From contig JAIEQI010000012.1 in NCBI GenBank assembly GCA_019747875.1, positions 1 through 64,000 on the forward strand: DNA of 64,000 nucleotides. The letters run 5' to 3'. This document shows positions 45,584 to 53,362 of this stretch, in pieces (position 1 is the stretch's first letter; each line of letters begins with the position of its first letter). The notes beneath the pieces were generated by a model. The model ran no database searches, was not told where the DNA came from, and worked only from the letters and a program-made list of their open reading frames with translations. The translations under genes and the position numbers were made by a program. The DNA is from Candidatus Obscuribacterales bacterium. Its GTDB lineage: Bacteria > Cyanobacteriota > Vampirovibrionia > Obscuribacterales > Obscuribacteraceae.

Positions 45584-46432
45584 CTATTGATTCTCTGTCT
45601 TGATCTGTTCAACTTTGTCTTGAGTGCTTACTGAATGATCCCCATCCGACTTTCCATTCTTCTCCGGTGCGTCAATAAACCATGCTGGTGAGAAGCTTCC
45701 GCCAAAGCCTGCATCTTTTGCACCTAGTTCTGGTCTGTATGGATTTTGGCAAATATGAATCAGGTATACGTTCATTGAGATAAACATCGTCACAAACGCA
45801 GTCATAAGTGTTTGCGCCAACATGTTTTCTACGAAAAAGAAATATGTGAATAGTACTATTCCGACTCCACCGGCGATCAGGACTGACCACAAAACCGGCG
45901 ACAAGCCGTTCTTCGCTGCTACAGTACGGAACTTTCGCGCCGCCGATAGGTCCTCCATGTTGCTGAGCATACTTGCATAACATTGCTGTTCGTTTGGTTC
46001 TTGCGGATTGTATGCAGTTATTTCGCTCCACAGTCTGCGATAGGCTGGAATTGTTTCTTCCTTTTCTTGATTGGTCTCGACCTTTGCCCAATTCTCTTTT
46101 GTGACGGCTACGGCATACTCGTGAATCGTTTGGCGAATTTTGTGACGAGCAGGTTCGCGAAAAGTTTTTGAAAGATGATAAATGTTGGATAGCATATTTG
46201 ATTCCGTTACTGCCATTTGGCTGGCAGCGTCAACGCGGGATTGTGAATTGACGACTATCAAACCCACGACTATTGCGTATAACGTTCCAACAATAGCAAG
46301 CATGATTCCGCCAACTTCGTGGCAGGATTCTAGTGACTGTCGAGAGATCTTCTTGCGGACGAGGAACATCCCAATGACGGATACGAGCGTGCTTCCGCCA
46401 ACAATTAATAAGCAATCGAGCAAGGAATCCAT
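45584..46432 (-). CDS. DUF4239 membrane protein
   Basis: 282 residues from the ATG at 46432 (an earlier ATG at 46477 adds 15 residues). Four transmembrane helices: SLLDCLLIVGGSTLVSVIGM, GGIMLAIVGTLYAIVVGLIV, VLWSVLIAGGVGIVLFTYFF and a last one ending in ISMNVYLIH. Between them is a soluble helical region with a characteristic SQMAVTESNMLSNIYHLSKT run, then YRRLWSEITAYNPQEP. This matches DUF4239 (bestrophin-like) proteins of unknown function, possibly ion channels. First gene of the operon with the serine hydrolase. Confidence 0.8.
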   Translation of the reverse strand: MDSLLDCLLIVGGSTLVSVIGMFLVRKKISRQSLESCHEVGGIMLAIVGTLYAIVVGLIVVNSQSRVDAASQMAVTESNMLSNIYHLSKTFREPARHKIRQTIHEYAVAVTKENWAKVETNQEKEETIPAYRRLWSEITAYNPQEPNEQQCYASMLSNMEDLSAARKFRTVAAKNGLSPVLWSVLIAGGVGIVLFTYFFFVENMLAQTLMTAFVTMFISMNVYLIHICQNPYRPELGAKDAGFGGSFSPAWFIDAPEKNGKSDGDHSVSTQDKVEQIKTENQ

Positions 46433-46614
46433 GTTACCGTCAGTTTCAAAAGCTTCTATCCGCAAGGGGGCTTTCAAGCTTAGTCGCGCCGCGCTATTGT
46501 AGCGGGGCCCTTATTCATTTATCAATGCCCTGTCATGGAGAAACAGTGAAAATCCTATGTCAATGGGTAGGACCTTCTATTAGGATCGAAGCGTGGAGAG
46601 ATTGGGGGCTGACA

Positions 46615-47118
46615 ATGAAAATTTCCGCCGATGTTCGCGAAAAGATGTTTGTAGCACTTAGCGCAGGAATTGTTGCCTTAGCGCCAGCGGTGGCGCAAGA
46701 CAACGGCGAACATCCAGGGACGAAACCTGCTGAACAAAAAGCTTCTGGTAATCGCAAGGCAAGGGACAATTATCAATTTCACCAGGGCGCTAAGGTCGAT
46801 GCTCAGCGAACTGAGGTCAACTTAAACATCCACCAATTAGATAGGATTGGCAAGGACATTCGCCCTTCGACGAATGGGAGCGCTCCTCACTACTTTCAGT
46901 ACAATATAGATCTCAGTCAAAACTCGGCAGGGAAGAACAACAAGCACGTTATTTTACCCGGTTGTGATGCTAACGCTCAGCACTCTTCCAAAGCTGAATC
47001 CAGCAAGGGGGCACCTTTCCCTGTACCCGGAACTGCTGTTACCGGGGTCGCCGGTGTGAACATAACAAAGGCAAGACCTGTCGAAAAGGATCCGTGTCTG
47101 GGCTGCGGCAGGGGATAG
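46615..47118 (+). CDS. Small secreted protein with C-terminal Cys pair
   Basis: 167 residues from the ATG at 46615, supported by GGGGG upstream; an earlier ATG at 46525 would bury the signal peptide. The signal peptide is EKMFVALSAGIVALAPAVAQ (cleavage near VAQD). The mature region is polar: Asn/Gln-rich, a segment TEVNLNIHQLDRIGKDIRPS, a beta-like region GSAPHYFQYNIDLSQNS, a central Cys (VILPGCD), and a terminal DPCLGCGRG. Not recognised. It precedes the papain-like gene at 47204 by 85 bp in the same direction, so co-expression is possible. Confidence 0.68.
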   Translation: MKISADVREKMFVALSAGIVALAPAVAQDNGEHPGTKPAEQKASGNRKARDNYQFHQGAKVDAQRTEVNLNIHQLDRIGKDIRPSTNGSAPHYFQYNIDLSQNSAGKNNKHVILPGCDANAQHSSKAESSKGAPFPVPGTAVTGVAGVNITKARPVEKDPCLGCGRG

Positions 47119-47203
47119 GAACCAAAATTTCACATCCGGGATTTAAACTGTCTCTATCGGTAAGGCGGTCCCATTCCTTTTTCTAGGATGGGAGGATATC
47201 TCT

Positions 47204-48883
47204 GTGGCTAAGAATTTAGGGAAGGATCAGAAGTCTGACGCAGATTCTGATTTGAATAAAGCGGAGAGTGAGGAGAGGTCTGAAGTCCTGACTTTTCATT
47301 CGATCATGGATCTGGAATCTAGCAGCAAGAAAGCGGCCAGCGAGCAAAGAAATGAGCTAGCCATCCCGCTCGCTAAAGAAACGGAGGAGCCGAGCGCTGT
47401 GCTTCCTGGTCTGGATGTGATTGCGTTTCTCGGTGCTAGAGACAATCAAAGAAAGGAACAACCTGAAGCGGACGACAAATCCGAAAAGGGCAAGCTTGCT
47501 AATCTTGCTGAAAAACTTGGTTCGGATCCGAAGTCCCTCGAACTTTTCAAAGCGGATCTCGAAACAATTGAGAGACATGTTCAAGACGGAAAGTTATCTC
47601 GTAGTGAAGCTGATGCAGTTTTTAAAGAGACGCAACGCTTGATCAGTACCGAGAGCAAAGTTGGAGTGAGTGGCGAGAATAGATCAATCCTCGGGCGCCA
47701 AATAATCCATAACACGGCTCATCCATCAGCGGTGGATCAAGGGCGTTATGATAATTGCAATGTCGCCGCGCCTGAGCTAAGACTGTATCATCGGAATCCC
47801 GGTAGTATGGCGAAGCTTGTTGCCGACGCGGCTTTGACAGGCAAGTACACGGCAAGCAATGGTCAGACTGTCGATGTGACACGAAGTGTTCAGCCGGCAG
47901 ACAAGAACCATCTAAAGGTGCCATCTGGTGAAAACGAGCGGTCTTATGCGAGCCAACTCTATCATTCCGTATCCGTCAATCTGGCGGTGCTGGACAAATA
48001 TCCAGGAAAGAAATTTGAGTATGTTCAGCAGGCTGCAACTGATACCGATAATGGTGCGAGACTTCTTGATATTTCGCTAAATCCTCCTAAAGAAATCTAC
48101 GCAATTTCATCGGAGGGAACGGCAACTTATCACTCGACTCAAGTAAAGGATGAAAAAGGGCGTCCGTCCTTAGATGCTGGTTTGCAGCCTGTGATGACTA
48201 ACCCGATGGGGAATCCTGGCCTTACCATCCAGGATTCTTTCAACACTATGGAGAAAATCACTGGGAAGAAAGAGGTGGGCGCTTGCATTACGCACTATGA
48301 GCAAGGTGGTTACGCTACCAATTGGATTTTAGATAAGGTAGGTTTGTCGGGGCAAGCAAGACGTGATACTCGTATTCCCTACTTTAGCAATGAAGCCGAA
48401 CTGAAAAATGTACTTAACGATGCGAAGAAGGCAAACCTATTTCCGATTCTTCTTCAAGTGAATACAGGAAGTGGCTTCCTCGGCAAGCAGGTTGAACAAG
48501 CGGCTGGAAAACCTCTCGGTGGAGAGGGCGCAGGCTTTGGCGGCGGTCATGTGCTCTGTTTGAAGGATTATGATCCAGCAACCGGGAAAATAGGAGTCGA
48601 CAATACTTGGGGAACTAGCAGAGACAAGCTAGGTACTGATTCGGTTACCCTGCAAGATATAGTCACCATCAGCCAGACGGACGCTAAGCTTACAGCCCGG
48701 TCCCAAGAATTCAACAATCAAGTCCAGGCCGCTTATAAATATTGGTGTCGTGAAAACAAGAAAACACCTGGAGTTCACTATCCCTCCTCAGAAGTTGGTA
48801 AAGTGTGGTTGCAACGATACAAAAGGGAATTGCAAAAAGCCCTGGAAAACAGCGCTTATGATTACCCTTCATTTTTTTACTAA
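47204..48883 (+). CDS. Compact papain-like protein
   Basis: 559 residues; GTG start with GGAGG eight bases upstream. The N-terminal 90 residues are charged and disordered. The helical lead-in (about 90-175) is followed by VDQGRYDNCN (Gln179, Cys185), then a large middle region with ITHYEQGGYATNWILDKVGL, then GGGHVLCLKDYD (His449) and VDNTWGTSRDK (Asn467, Trp469), then about 90 residues. It is the shortest of the three family members and lacks the tandem repeats, YD repeats and LysM of the others, so it defines the core. Papain-like (clan CA) catalysis is inferred from residue order. It overlaps the convergent gene at 48880 by 4 bp. Confidence 0.82.
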   Translation: MAKNLGKDQKSDADSDLNKAESEERSEVLTFHSIMDLESSSKKAASEQRNELAIPLAKETEEPSAVLPGLDVIAFLGARDNQRKEQPEADDKSEKGKLANLAEKLGSDPKSLELFKADLETIERHVQDGKLSRSEADAVFKETQRLISTESKVGVSGENRSILGRQIIHNTAHPSAVDQGRYDNCNVAAPELRLYHRNPGSMAKLVADAALTGKYTASNGQTVDVTRSVQPADKNHLKVPSGENERSYASQLYHSVSVNLAVLDKYPGKKFEYVQQAATDTDNGARLLDISLNPPKEIYAISSEGTATYHSTQVKDEKGRPSLDAGLQPVMTNPMGNPGLTIQDSFNTMEKITGKKEVGACITHYEQGGYATNWILDKVGLSGQARRDTRIPYFSNEAELKNVLNDAKKANLFPILLQVNTGSGFLGKQVEQAAGKPLGGEGAGFGGGHVLCLKDYDPATGKIGVDNTWGTSRDKLGTDSVTLQDIVTISQTDAKLTARSQEFNNQVQAAYKYWCRENKKTPGVHYPSSEVGKVWLQRYKRELQKALENSAYDYPSFFY

Positions 48884-49362
48884 TCAAAGACCACTTTTGA
48901 GCTGACCTTCTTATACTCTCCACTTGGGTCCACGTTGAAGCCGCCAAAGTTGCTCGGCTTATCGCACTCGACTGTGCAACCACCCTTGGTGAACTCGAAT
49001 TTGAGTGTATATTCTGGATCGTCCTGGTGATATTGAGCTTTTCGATCTTTCAAGCTTACCGTGCTGTCTGCAATTCCATTGCAGGCAGTGCCGTCTGGGC
49101 ATCGCCAAAAGGAGTAGAGCGAGAACTTTAGTTTTCCGCCAGCCATTTCTTGCGCCTTCAGTTCTGATCCAAGCGCATCATTTCCCGATTTATATGTGCC
49201 AGATACTGAGTTGCTGATTCGTTTTGTCTGTTGCCGGCTAGTTTTATTGGTGCGATTTCTCTTTGCTATTGGTAGCTTACTTGGATTCGCGGCCAGTGCC
49301 GTGCTTCCAAGAGAAAAGCAAACAACGACCAGCACCGTTGTGCTAATCGCTATGATTCTCAC
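48880..49362 (-). CDS. Secreted hypothetical protein
   Basis: 160 residues from a GTG at 49362, four bases after the stop of the upstream gene. This start makes the N-terminus a clean signal peptide (VRIIAISTTVLVVVCFSLGS); a longer frame to 49494 overlaps the upstream gene. The mature part has a basic Thr/Asn/Gln linker, then a small Cys-containing domain with SLYSFWRCPDGTACNGIADS and LKFEFTKGGCTVECDK, consistent with two disulfides. Not recognised. It probably shares a transcript with 49367-50005. Confidence 0.68.
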   Translation of the reverse strand: MRIIAISTTVLVVVCFSLGSTALAANPSKLPIAKRNRTNKTSRQQTKRISNSVSGTYKSGNDALGSELKAQEMAGGKLKFSLYSFWRCPDGTACNGIADSTVSLKDRKAQYHQDDPEYTLKFEFTKGGCTVECDKPSNFGGFNVDPSGEYKKVSSKVVFD

Positions 49363-49366
49363 GATT

Positions 49367-50005
49367 TTAGCCGCCAGGTCCCAGGAGTACTGGAATAGTT
49401 CCTTGATATTCTTCAAAGCCTGGTACCAGTACATTCGGTGCACCTTGAACGGGTGCTGCTTTTGGTTTTGGATTCTCAGCTTGAATTGCAGCATTGGTCT
49501 TATCGATATTTTGCTGACGATTAAGCGATGCCTTGTCTACGTCAGTCTGATACTTTGTGTTTTGAATTTTGACTGTTTGCATTTCAACCGCTGTCCGCCA
49601 ACGTTCACGCATTTGATCAATTTGCTTACGCTTTGCAGCTTCGTCATTGAGCCAAGCTTGCAAGTGTTCTATTTCCTGCGCGATATGTTTGTTACCCGCA
49701 TTTTCTTTCTTTTTCTGTGCAACTTGCATCGCTTGCAAGCGCTGTTCCACTTGTTTGCGAAGCACTGTGTTGTGTTCTAGCCGTTTGGCTGCGAAATCAT
49801 CGTAAAACTTTGCCTGCTCCTGATAATGTTGCAGCTGATCTTGTTCGGCTGATAATTCGTCTTTGTCTTTTTGCACCTGGCTTTGTGCATCTTTGGTCGC
49901 TGCGGATGTGCTGTCGTCGTCATCATCCGCTTGTGCAACACCAGGAGAAAGCATTAAAGCTAAGGAAAGAAGAACGCCGGCAGAATTTTTTAGCAACGAA
50001 GACAT
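49367..50005 (-). CDS. Secreted coiled-coil protein
   Basis: 212 residues. Signal peptide (MSSLLKNSAGVLLSLALMLS, cleavage after VAQA). Residues about 40-170 are a long Gln/Lys/Glu helix with heptad spacing (DELSAEQDQLQHYQEQAKFY, LEHNTVLRKQVEQRLQAMQV, EIEHLQAWLNDEAAKRKQID), a coiled coil. The tail is Pro/Gly-rich (KAAPVQGAPNVLVPGFEEY). First gene of a minus-strand pair with 48880-49362. Function unknown; periplasmic oligomer or adaptor likely. Confidence 0.75.
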   Translation of the reverse strand: MSSLLKNSAGVLLSLALMLSPGVAQADDDDDSTSAATKDAQSQVQKDKDELSAEQDQLQHYQEQAKFYDDFAAKRLEHNTVLRKQVEQRLQAMQVAQKKKENAGNKHIAQEIEHLQAWLNDEAAKRKQIDQMRERWRTAVEMQTVKIQNTKYQTDVDKASLNRQQNIDKTNAAIQAENPKPKAAPVQGAPNVLVPGFEEYQGTIPVLLGPGG

Positions 50006-50183
50006 ATATTTCCCTCAATCAGTAAAAACAACGTTCCACAGGGATGAGCCATCTAAAACAGAAGCTAAGTTCGTCTTTTCGGAAATTAATGGCAAATCCG
50101 ACTTTCAGCTAACCAGTATAAACCCGGTGGTAGGCCTTATTCAGTGGGCATATTCTTATAAAGTAGGCCAAGAGGAGAATGCG

Positions 50184-51041
50184 ATGAAGCTTCTTGAAAG
50201 GGTTGTTGTAGCGGCGCCTTGTCCAATGTCCTGGGACATGATGGAAGGTGATGACAAGGTCCGTCACTGCGGAGGCTGCAGCCGAAACGTATACAACCTT
50301 TCGGCAATGAATGATAAGGAAGCTGAGGCATTTCTCCAGAAAAATGGCAGTTCTCAGTGTTTGACTTTCTACAGACGCGCCGACGGGACGATAATGACTG
50401 ATAATTGCCCGAAGGGCTTGCAAGCCCTTCGAGACAAAATGAAGTTGTGGTCGAAGGTGGCCGCCGGCTTAGTGGCGTCGATCGTCAGTCTTGGGATGAG
50501 TGCTATTGCCCAGCAAGAAAAGGCTTCCGAGAGGGTTCAATCGAACCTTTTGAGAAAGGATTCTCGCAGTCTTTCCCAGCCTAACACAGCTGGAAAAGCC
50601 ACGGATCCAGCCAGTGGCGTGAGCTCTCCAGGAACACACCAGGAATCTTTAATACACACACTTGGTGAGGCCACAATATCTGTTCCGCCTCAGAACAACC
50701 AGGTAATGAATCCTGCCGGAGGAATTAGCTTCACGCCCGTTCCGGTAGGAAAGAAAACGGTGTTAATGCCAACGGATTGTACAAAGACGAGCACCAAAGA
50801 TAATTTACCGGCAAACATCGAGCCCGTATCAGGAGATAAGGCTGCTTACAATTTATTTACTGAGGCACAGAACAGCAAAGTCGCTGGGAAAGATTTAGTG
50901 GCGTTGACCCAATTCAAATCCGCTCTCAATCTGGCAAAGGGCATGAAGCACGCTGATCCGCAATTCATGCGAATGATCGAGATTGAGATCAATACCCTTC
51001 AATCCAAGTTGCAGAACAAAGCTCCGATTGGAGTCGAATAG
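50184..51041 (+). CDS. Protein with N-terminal Cys-cluster domain and membrane helix
   Basis: 285 residues from the ATG at 50184, chosen because GAGGAG precedes it and because this domain normally opens at APCPMSWDMMEGDD. The first 90 residues are a recognisable but unnamed Cys motif: CPMSWDxM, VRHCGGCSRNVYNLSAM, EAEAFL, SSQCLTFYRRADGT, TDNCPKGL, i.e. CxxC plus further Cys, possibly binding zinc. A hydrophobic helix follows (KVAAGLVASIVSLGMSAIA), then a Ser/Pro/Thr-rich tail and a C-terminal helical DKAAYNLFTEAQNSK repeat-like end. Function of the Cys domain is unknown to me. Confidence 0.78.
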   Translation: MKLLERVVVAAPCPMSWDMMEGDDKVRHCGGCSRNVYNLSAMNDKEAEAFLQKNGSSQCLTFYRRADGTIMTDNCPKGLQALRDKMKLWSKVAAGLVASIVSLGMSAIAQQEKASERVQSNLLRKDSRSLSQPNTAGKATDPASGVSSPGTHQESLIHTLGEATISVPPQNNQVMNPAGGISFTPVPVGKKTVLMPTDCTKTSTKDNLPANIEPVSGDKAAYNLFTEAQNSKVAGKDLVALTQFKSALNLAKGMKHADPQFMRMIEIEINTLQSKLQNKAPIGVE

Positions 51042-51156
51042 GTGATCTGCACGACTTCCTGATACATGTAAGCAAGATGCCTGGGCTGCCAGCCTAGGTT
51101 TACTCGTAGCCAAGCTCTGCTCAAAAACGATTGTCTGATCGGCACTTGTTCTTTAA

Positions 51157-51759
51157 CTAACTTGCCGGTGCAAATCTGCGCAGCTTTTTGATGAAGGATG
51201 GATCGACCATGCAGACTCCGTCTTTGCATTCGCCTCCTGCAACATCGTGAAGCAGTGACTTCTCTTCCGGCATCAAGGGAATTGTAAGCAGACCCGTTGG
51301 TAAGGTTCTTGACGGACGTGATGTGTGTGCAGTCTCTATTACTTTTAGCACTTGTGTCGCAATGCCTGGATCCAGCCACACTGCACCCAACCTTACGCTG
51401 CGAAGCGCTGTTTCAAGAGCTTTTGTGAAAATCCCTTTTAGTACATAGCCATCGGCACCGGCATCCATCGCTGTAAAAATATCCTCCGGAGTGTCGGCCG
51501 AGGTAAAGATGATCACGCGCACACTTGGGTGTGCTTGCCTTATTAGCTTGGTCAGCTGAACATTTTCATTTGGGCTGCCAACGTCGATCAACGCGACGTC
51601 AACGGCCGCATCTTTGAGTTGTTGGAGGGCATCGGCACCGTTTGTCGCTTCTACGAGTATCAATCCAGGAACTTGCTCCAGAAATGATCTGACTGCCAGA
51701 AGATCGGACTCGGTGTTCTCAACTGATAAGACTGTGATCTTATTATTTTCGCTTGTCAT
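51157..51759 (-). CDS. NarL-type receiver protein with degenerate output domain
   Basis: 200 residues. A receiver domain covers 8-125: phospho-acceptor Asp59 in VALIDVG, Thr86 in IFTSADT and Lys108 in GYVLKG. The usual Asp-Asp pair is Glu14-Asn15 (LSVENTE), so metal binding may be altered. The linker GAVWLDPGIATQVLKVIE is typical ahead of a LuxR-type HTH. The following LMPEEKSLLHDVAGGE starts like a LuxR HTH (L-x-x-E...VA-x-G) but the recognition helices are missing, replaced by CKDGVCMVDPSFIKKL. It may act by protein contact instead of DNA binding. No kinase is adjacent; the kinase at 30204 is a distant candidate. Confidence 0.82.
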   Translation of the reverse strand: MTSENNKITVLSVENTESDLLAVRSFLEQVPGLILVEATNGADALQQLKDAAVDVALIDVGSPNENVQLTKLIRQAHPSVRVIIFTSADTPEDIFTAMDAGADGYVLKGIFTKALETALRSVRLGAVWLDPGIATQVLKVIETAHTSRPSRTLPTGLLTIPLMPEEKSLLHDVAGGECKDGVCMVDPSFIKKLRRFAPAS

Positions 51760-51876
51760 AGCTTCTGCCCTGTCGTCTTGTGGAATTCGGTTGACAGTGT
51801 ACTGACCCTTTGGCTATGTACCCAGTTAATGTACAAAAAGGTATAATTTCCAACTCTAATATTGGCGATGTACACG

Positions 51877-52632
51877 ATGAAATTAGACTGCAACCTTTCA
51901 CGAAATTTTCTCTTAGCGTTAGCCTGCTCCTTTGTGCTTTTCCATTCTGGACCAAAAGCACTTGCAGCTAAGGCTATTGGGCATTCTTCCAAACCTGCGT
52001 TTAGTTCAACAGGACCTTTTACCGAGCCAATGAAAGAAGGGCGAGAGTTCATCGAGAAGATGCAGAAGGATATTGGCCAGGTGAGCGATTATTCCTTTGT
52101 GTTTGAAACCACGACCTTCAAAAATGATGACAAGCCGGTTGTGGAAAAGGGCAAACTCTTTTTCAAAAAACCGAAGTTGATGCGCATCGAGGAGATCGGC
52201 GAATTCAATAAAGGGGCCGTGGCCGTAATCGGCAAAGATGGAAAAGCGCGTGCACATGGCGGTGGTGTAACTAGTTTCTTCACCGTCACCACGACACCAG
52301 ACGACAAAATGCTCAATGCAGCAAATGGTGACAAGATGGAAGATTCCGATTTTGCATCTCTGGTACGCGTGCTGGAAGAGCGCTTAAAATCGGGGCAGCA
52401 AGCGCGAGTTACAGAAAGACCTATCAATGTCGAGGGAATCGATGAGGCAGTTTATGTTCTCGAAATTTTCCATCCGAATGAACCAAAAAAGGCTTTGAAG
52501 CGCGTTTTTGTTCATCCTGTCCACAATCTACCTGTTCGATGGGATGATTATGACTACAAAGAACCATGCTTAAGCACATGGAAGGAAATCAAGTTAAATC
52601 CTGGGCTTAGCGATGATCTGTTCAAACTTTAG
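51877..52632 (+). CDS. DUF1571 (LolA-like) exported protein
   Basis: 251 residues from the ATG at 51877; TTG and ATG codons 5 and 3 codons earlier are alternatives. Signal peptide (LSRNFLLALACSFVLFHSGP, cleavage near ALAA). The mature domain has EFIEKMQKDIGQVSDYSFVF, KGKLFFKKPKLMRIEEIG, and the closing HPVHNLPVRWDDYDYKEP then LNPGLSDDLF, which match DUF1571 proteins with a LolA-like half-barrel. LolA carries lipoproteins through the periplasm; DUF1571 function is not established. Confidence 0.8.
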   Translation: MKLDCNLSRNFLLALACSFVLFHSGPKALAAKAIGHSSKPAFSSTGPFTEPMKEGREFIEKMQKDIGQVSDYSFVFETTTFKNDDKPVVEKGKLFFKKPKLMRIEEIGEFNKGAVAVIGKDGKARAHGGGVTSFFTVTTTPDDKMLNAANGDKMEDSDFASLVRVLEERLKSGQQARVTERPINVEGIDEAVYVLEIFHPNEPKKALKRVFVHPVHNLPVRWDDYDYKEPCLSTWKEIKLNPGLSDDLFKL

Positions 52633-52756
52633 AAACCAGGAAACCAGAAGTATCACTATCTAGACACCGATCTAGTGTAGCGGAAATTCAGCCAGTCAGT
52701 AGGGGCGCAATCCATGCGTCCAAGTGCATTTGGAAAGCGAAAGGAACGATGAACTT

Positions 52757-53239
52757 ATGAGGAGAATCACACCTTGTTTGTGGTTTAACAATCAAGCAGT
52801 AGAAGCCGTTGATTTCTATCTGGGAATTTTCAAAGATTCGAAAAAAGGCGATACCACTTATTACGGTAAGTCCAGTGCGGCCGTTTCGGGACAACCTGAA
52901 GGTAAAGTTTTGACAGTGGGTTTTGAGCTCAACGGAGCGGATTATCTCGCTTTGAATGGCGGTCCCGAATTCAAATTTACGCAAGCGATTTCAATGATGG
53001 TCTGGTGCGAGACCCAAGAAGAAATTGATTACTATTGGGAAAAGCTGCAAGCTGATGGCGGTAAGCCAAGCCAGTGCGGATGGCTTGAGGACAAGTTCGG
53101 ACTTTCGTGGCAGGTGGTGCCAACATACATAGAAGAAGCGATGAAAGACCCCGCGAAGCACGAGCGAATGATGGCTGCCCTCGTTCAGATGACAAAATTG
53201 GACCTTGCTGCTCTCAAGACTGCAGCAGAGAACAACTAA
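52757..53239 (+). CDS. VOC-fold protein, PhnB type
   Basis: 160 residues from the ATG at 52757 (AAGGAA upstream). RITPCLWFNNQAVEAVDFYL is the standard opening of PhnB / '3-demethylubiquinone methyltransferase-like' VOC proteins, followed by VLTVGFELNGADYLALNGGP, FTQAISMMVWCETQEEIDYY and QCGWLEDKFGLSWQVVP. The paired beta-alpha-beta-beta-beta fold is a small metal-dependent binding domain. Substrate unknown; monocistronic. Confidence 0.9.
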   Translation: MRRITPCLWFNNQAVEAVDFYLGIFKDSKKGDTTYYGKSSAAVSGQPEGKVLTVGFELNGADYLALNGGPEFKFTQAISMMVWCETQEEIDYYWEKLQADGGKPSQCGWLEDKFGLSWQVVPTYIEEAMKDPAKHERMMAALVQMTKLDLAALKTAAENN

Positions 53240-53362
53240 ATGGAGCAAGCGCCTAATACTTAGCAATTCCTTGAGCTATTTGAGTTTCGGCGCTAAATGT
53301 GGGACGATTTTCGGCAAGTGTCGGGCGTTGTCCCGGATGTACCGTATGTGGGGGATTCTTCC

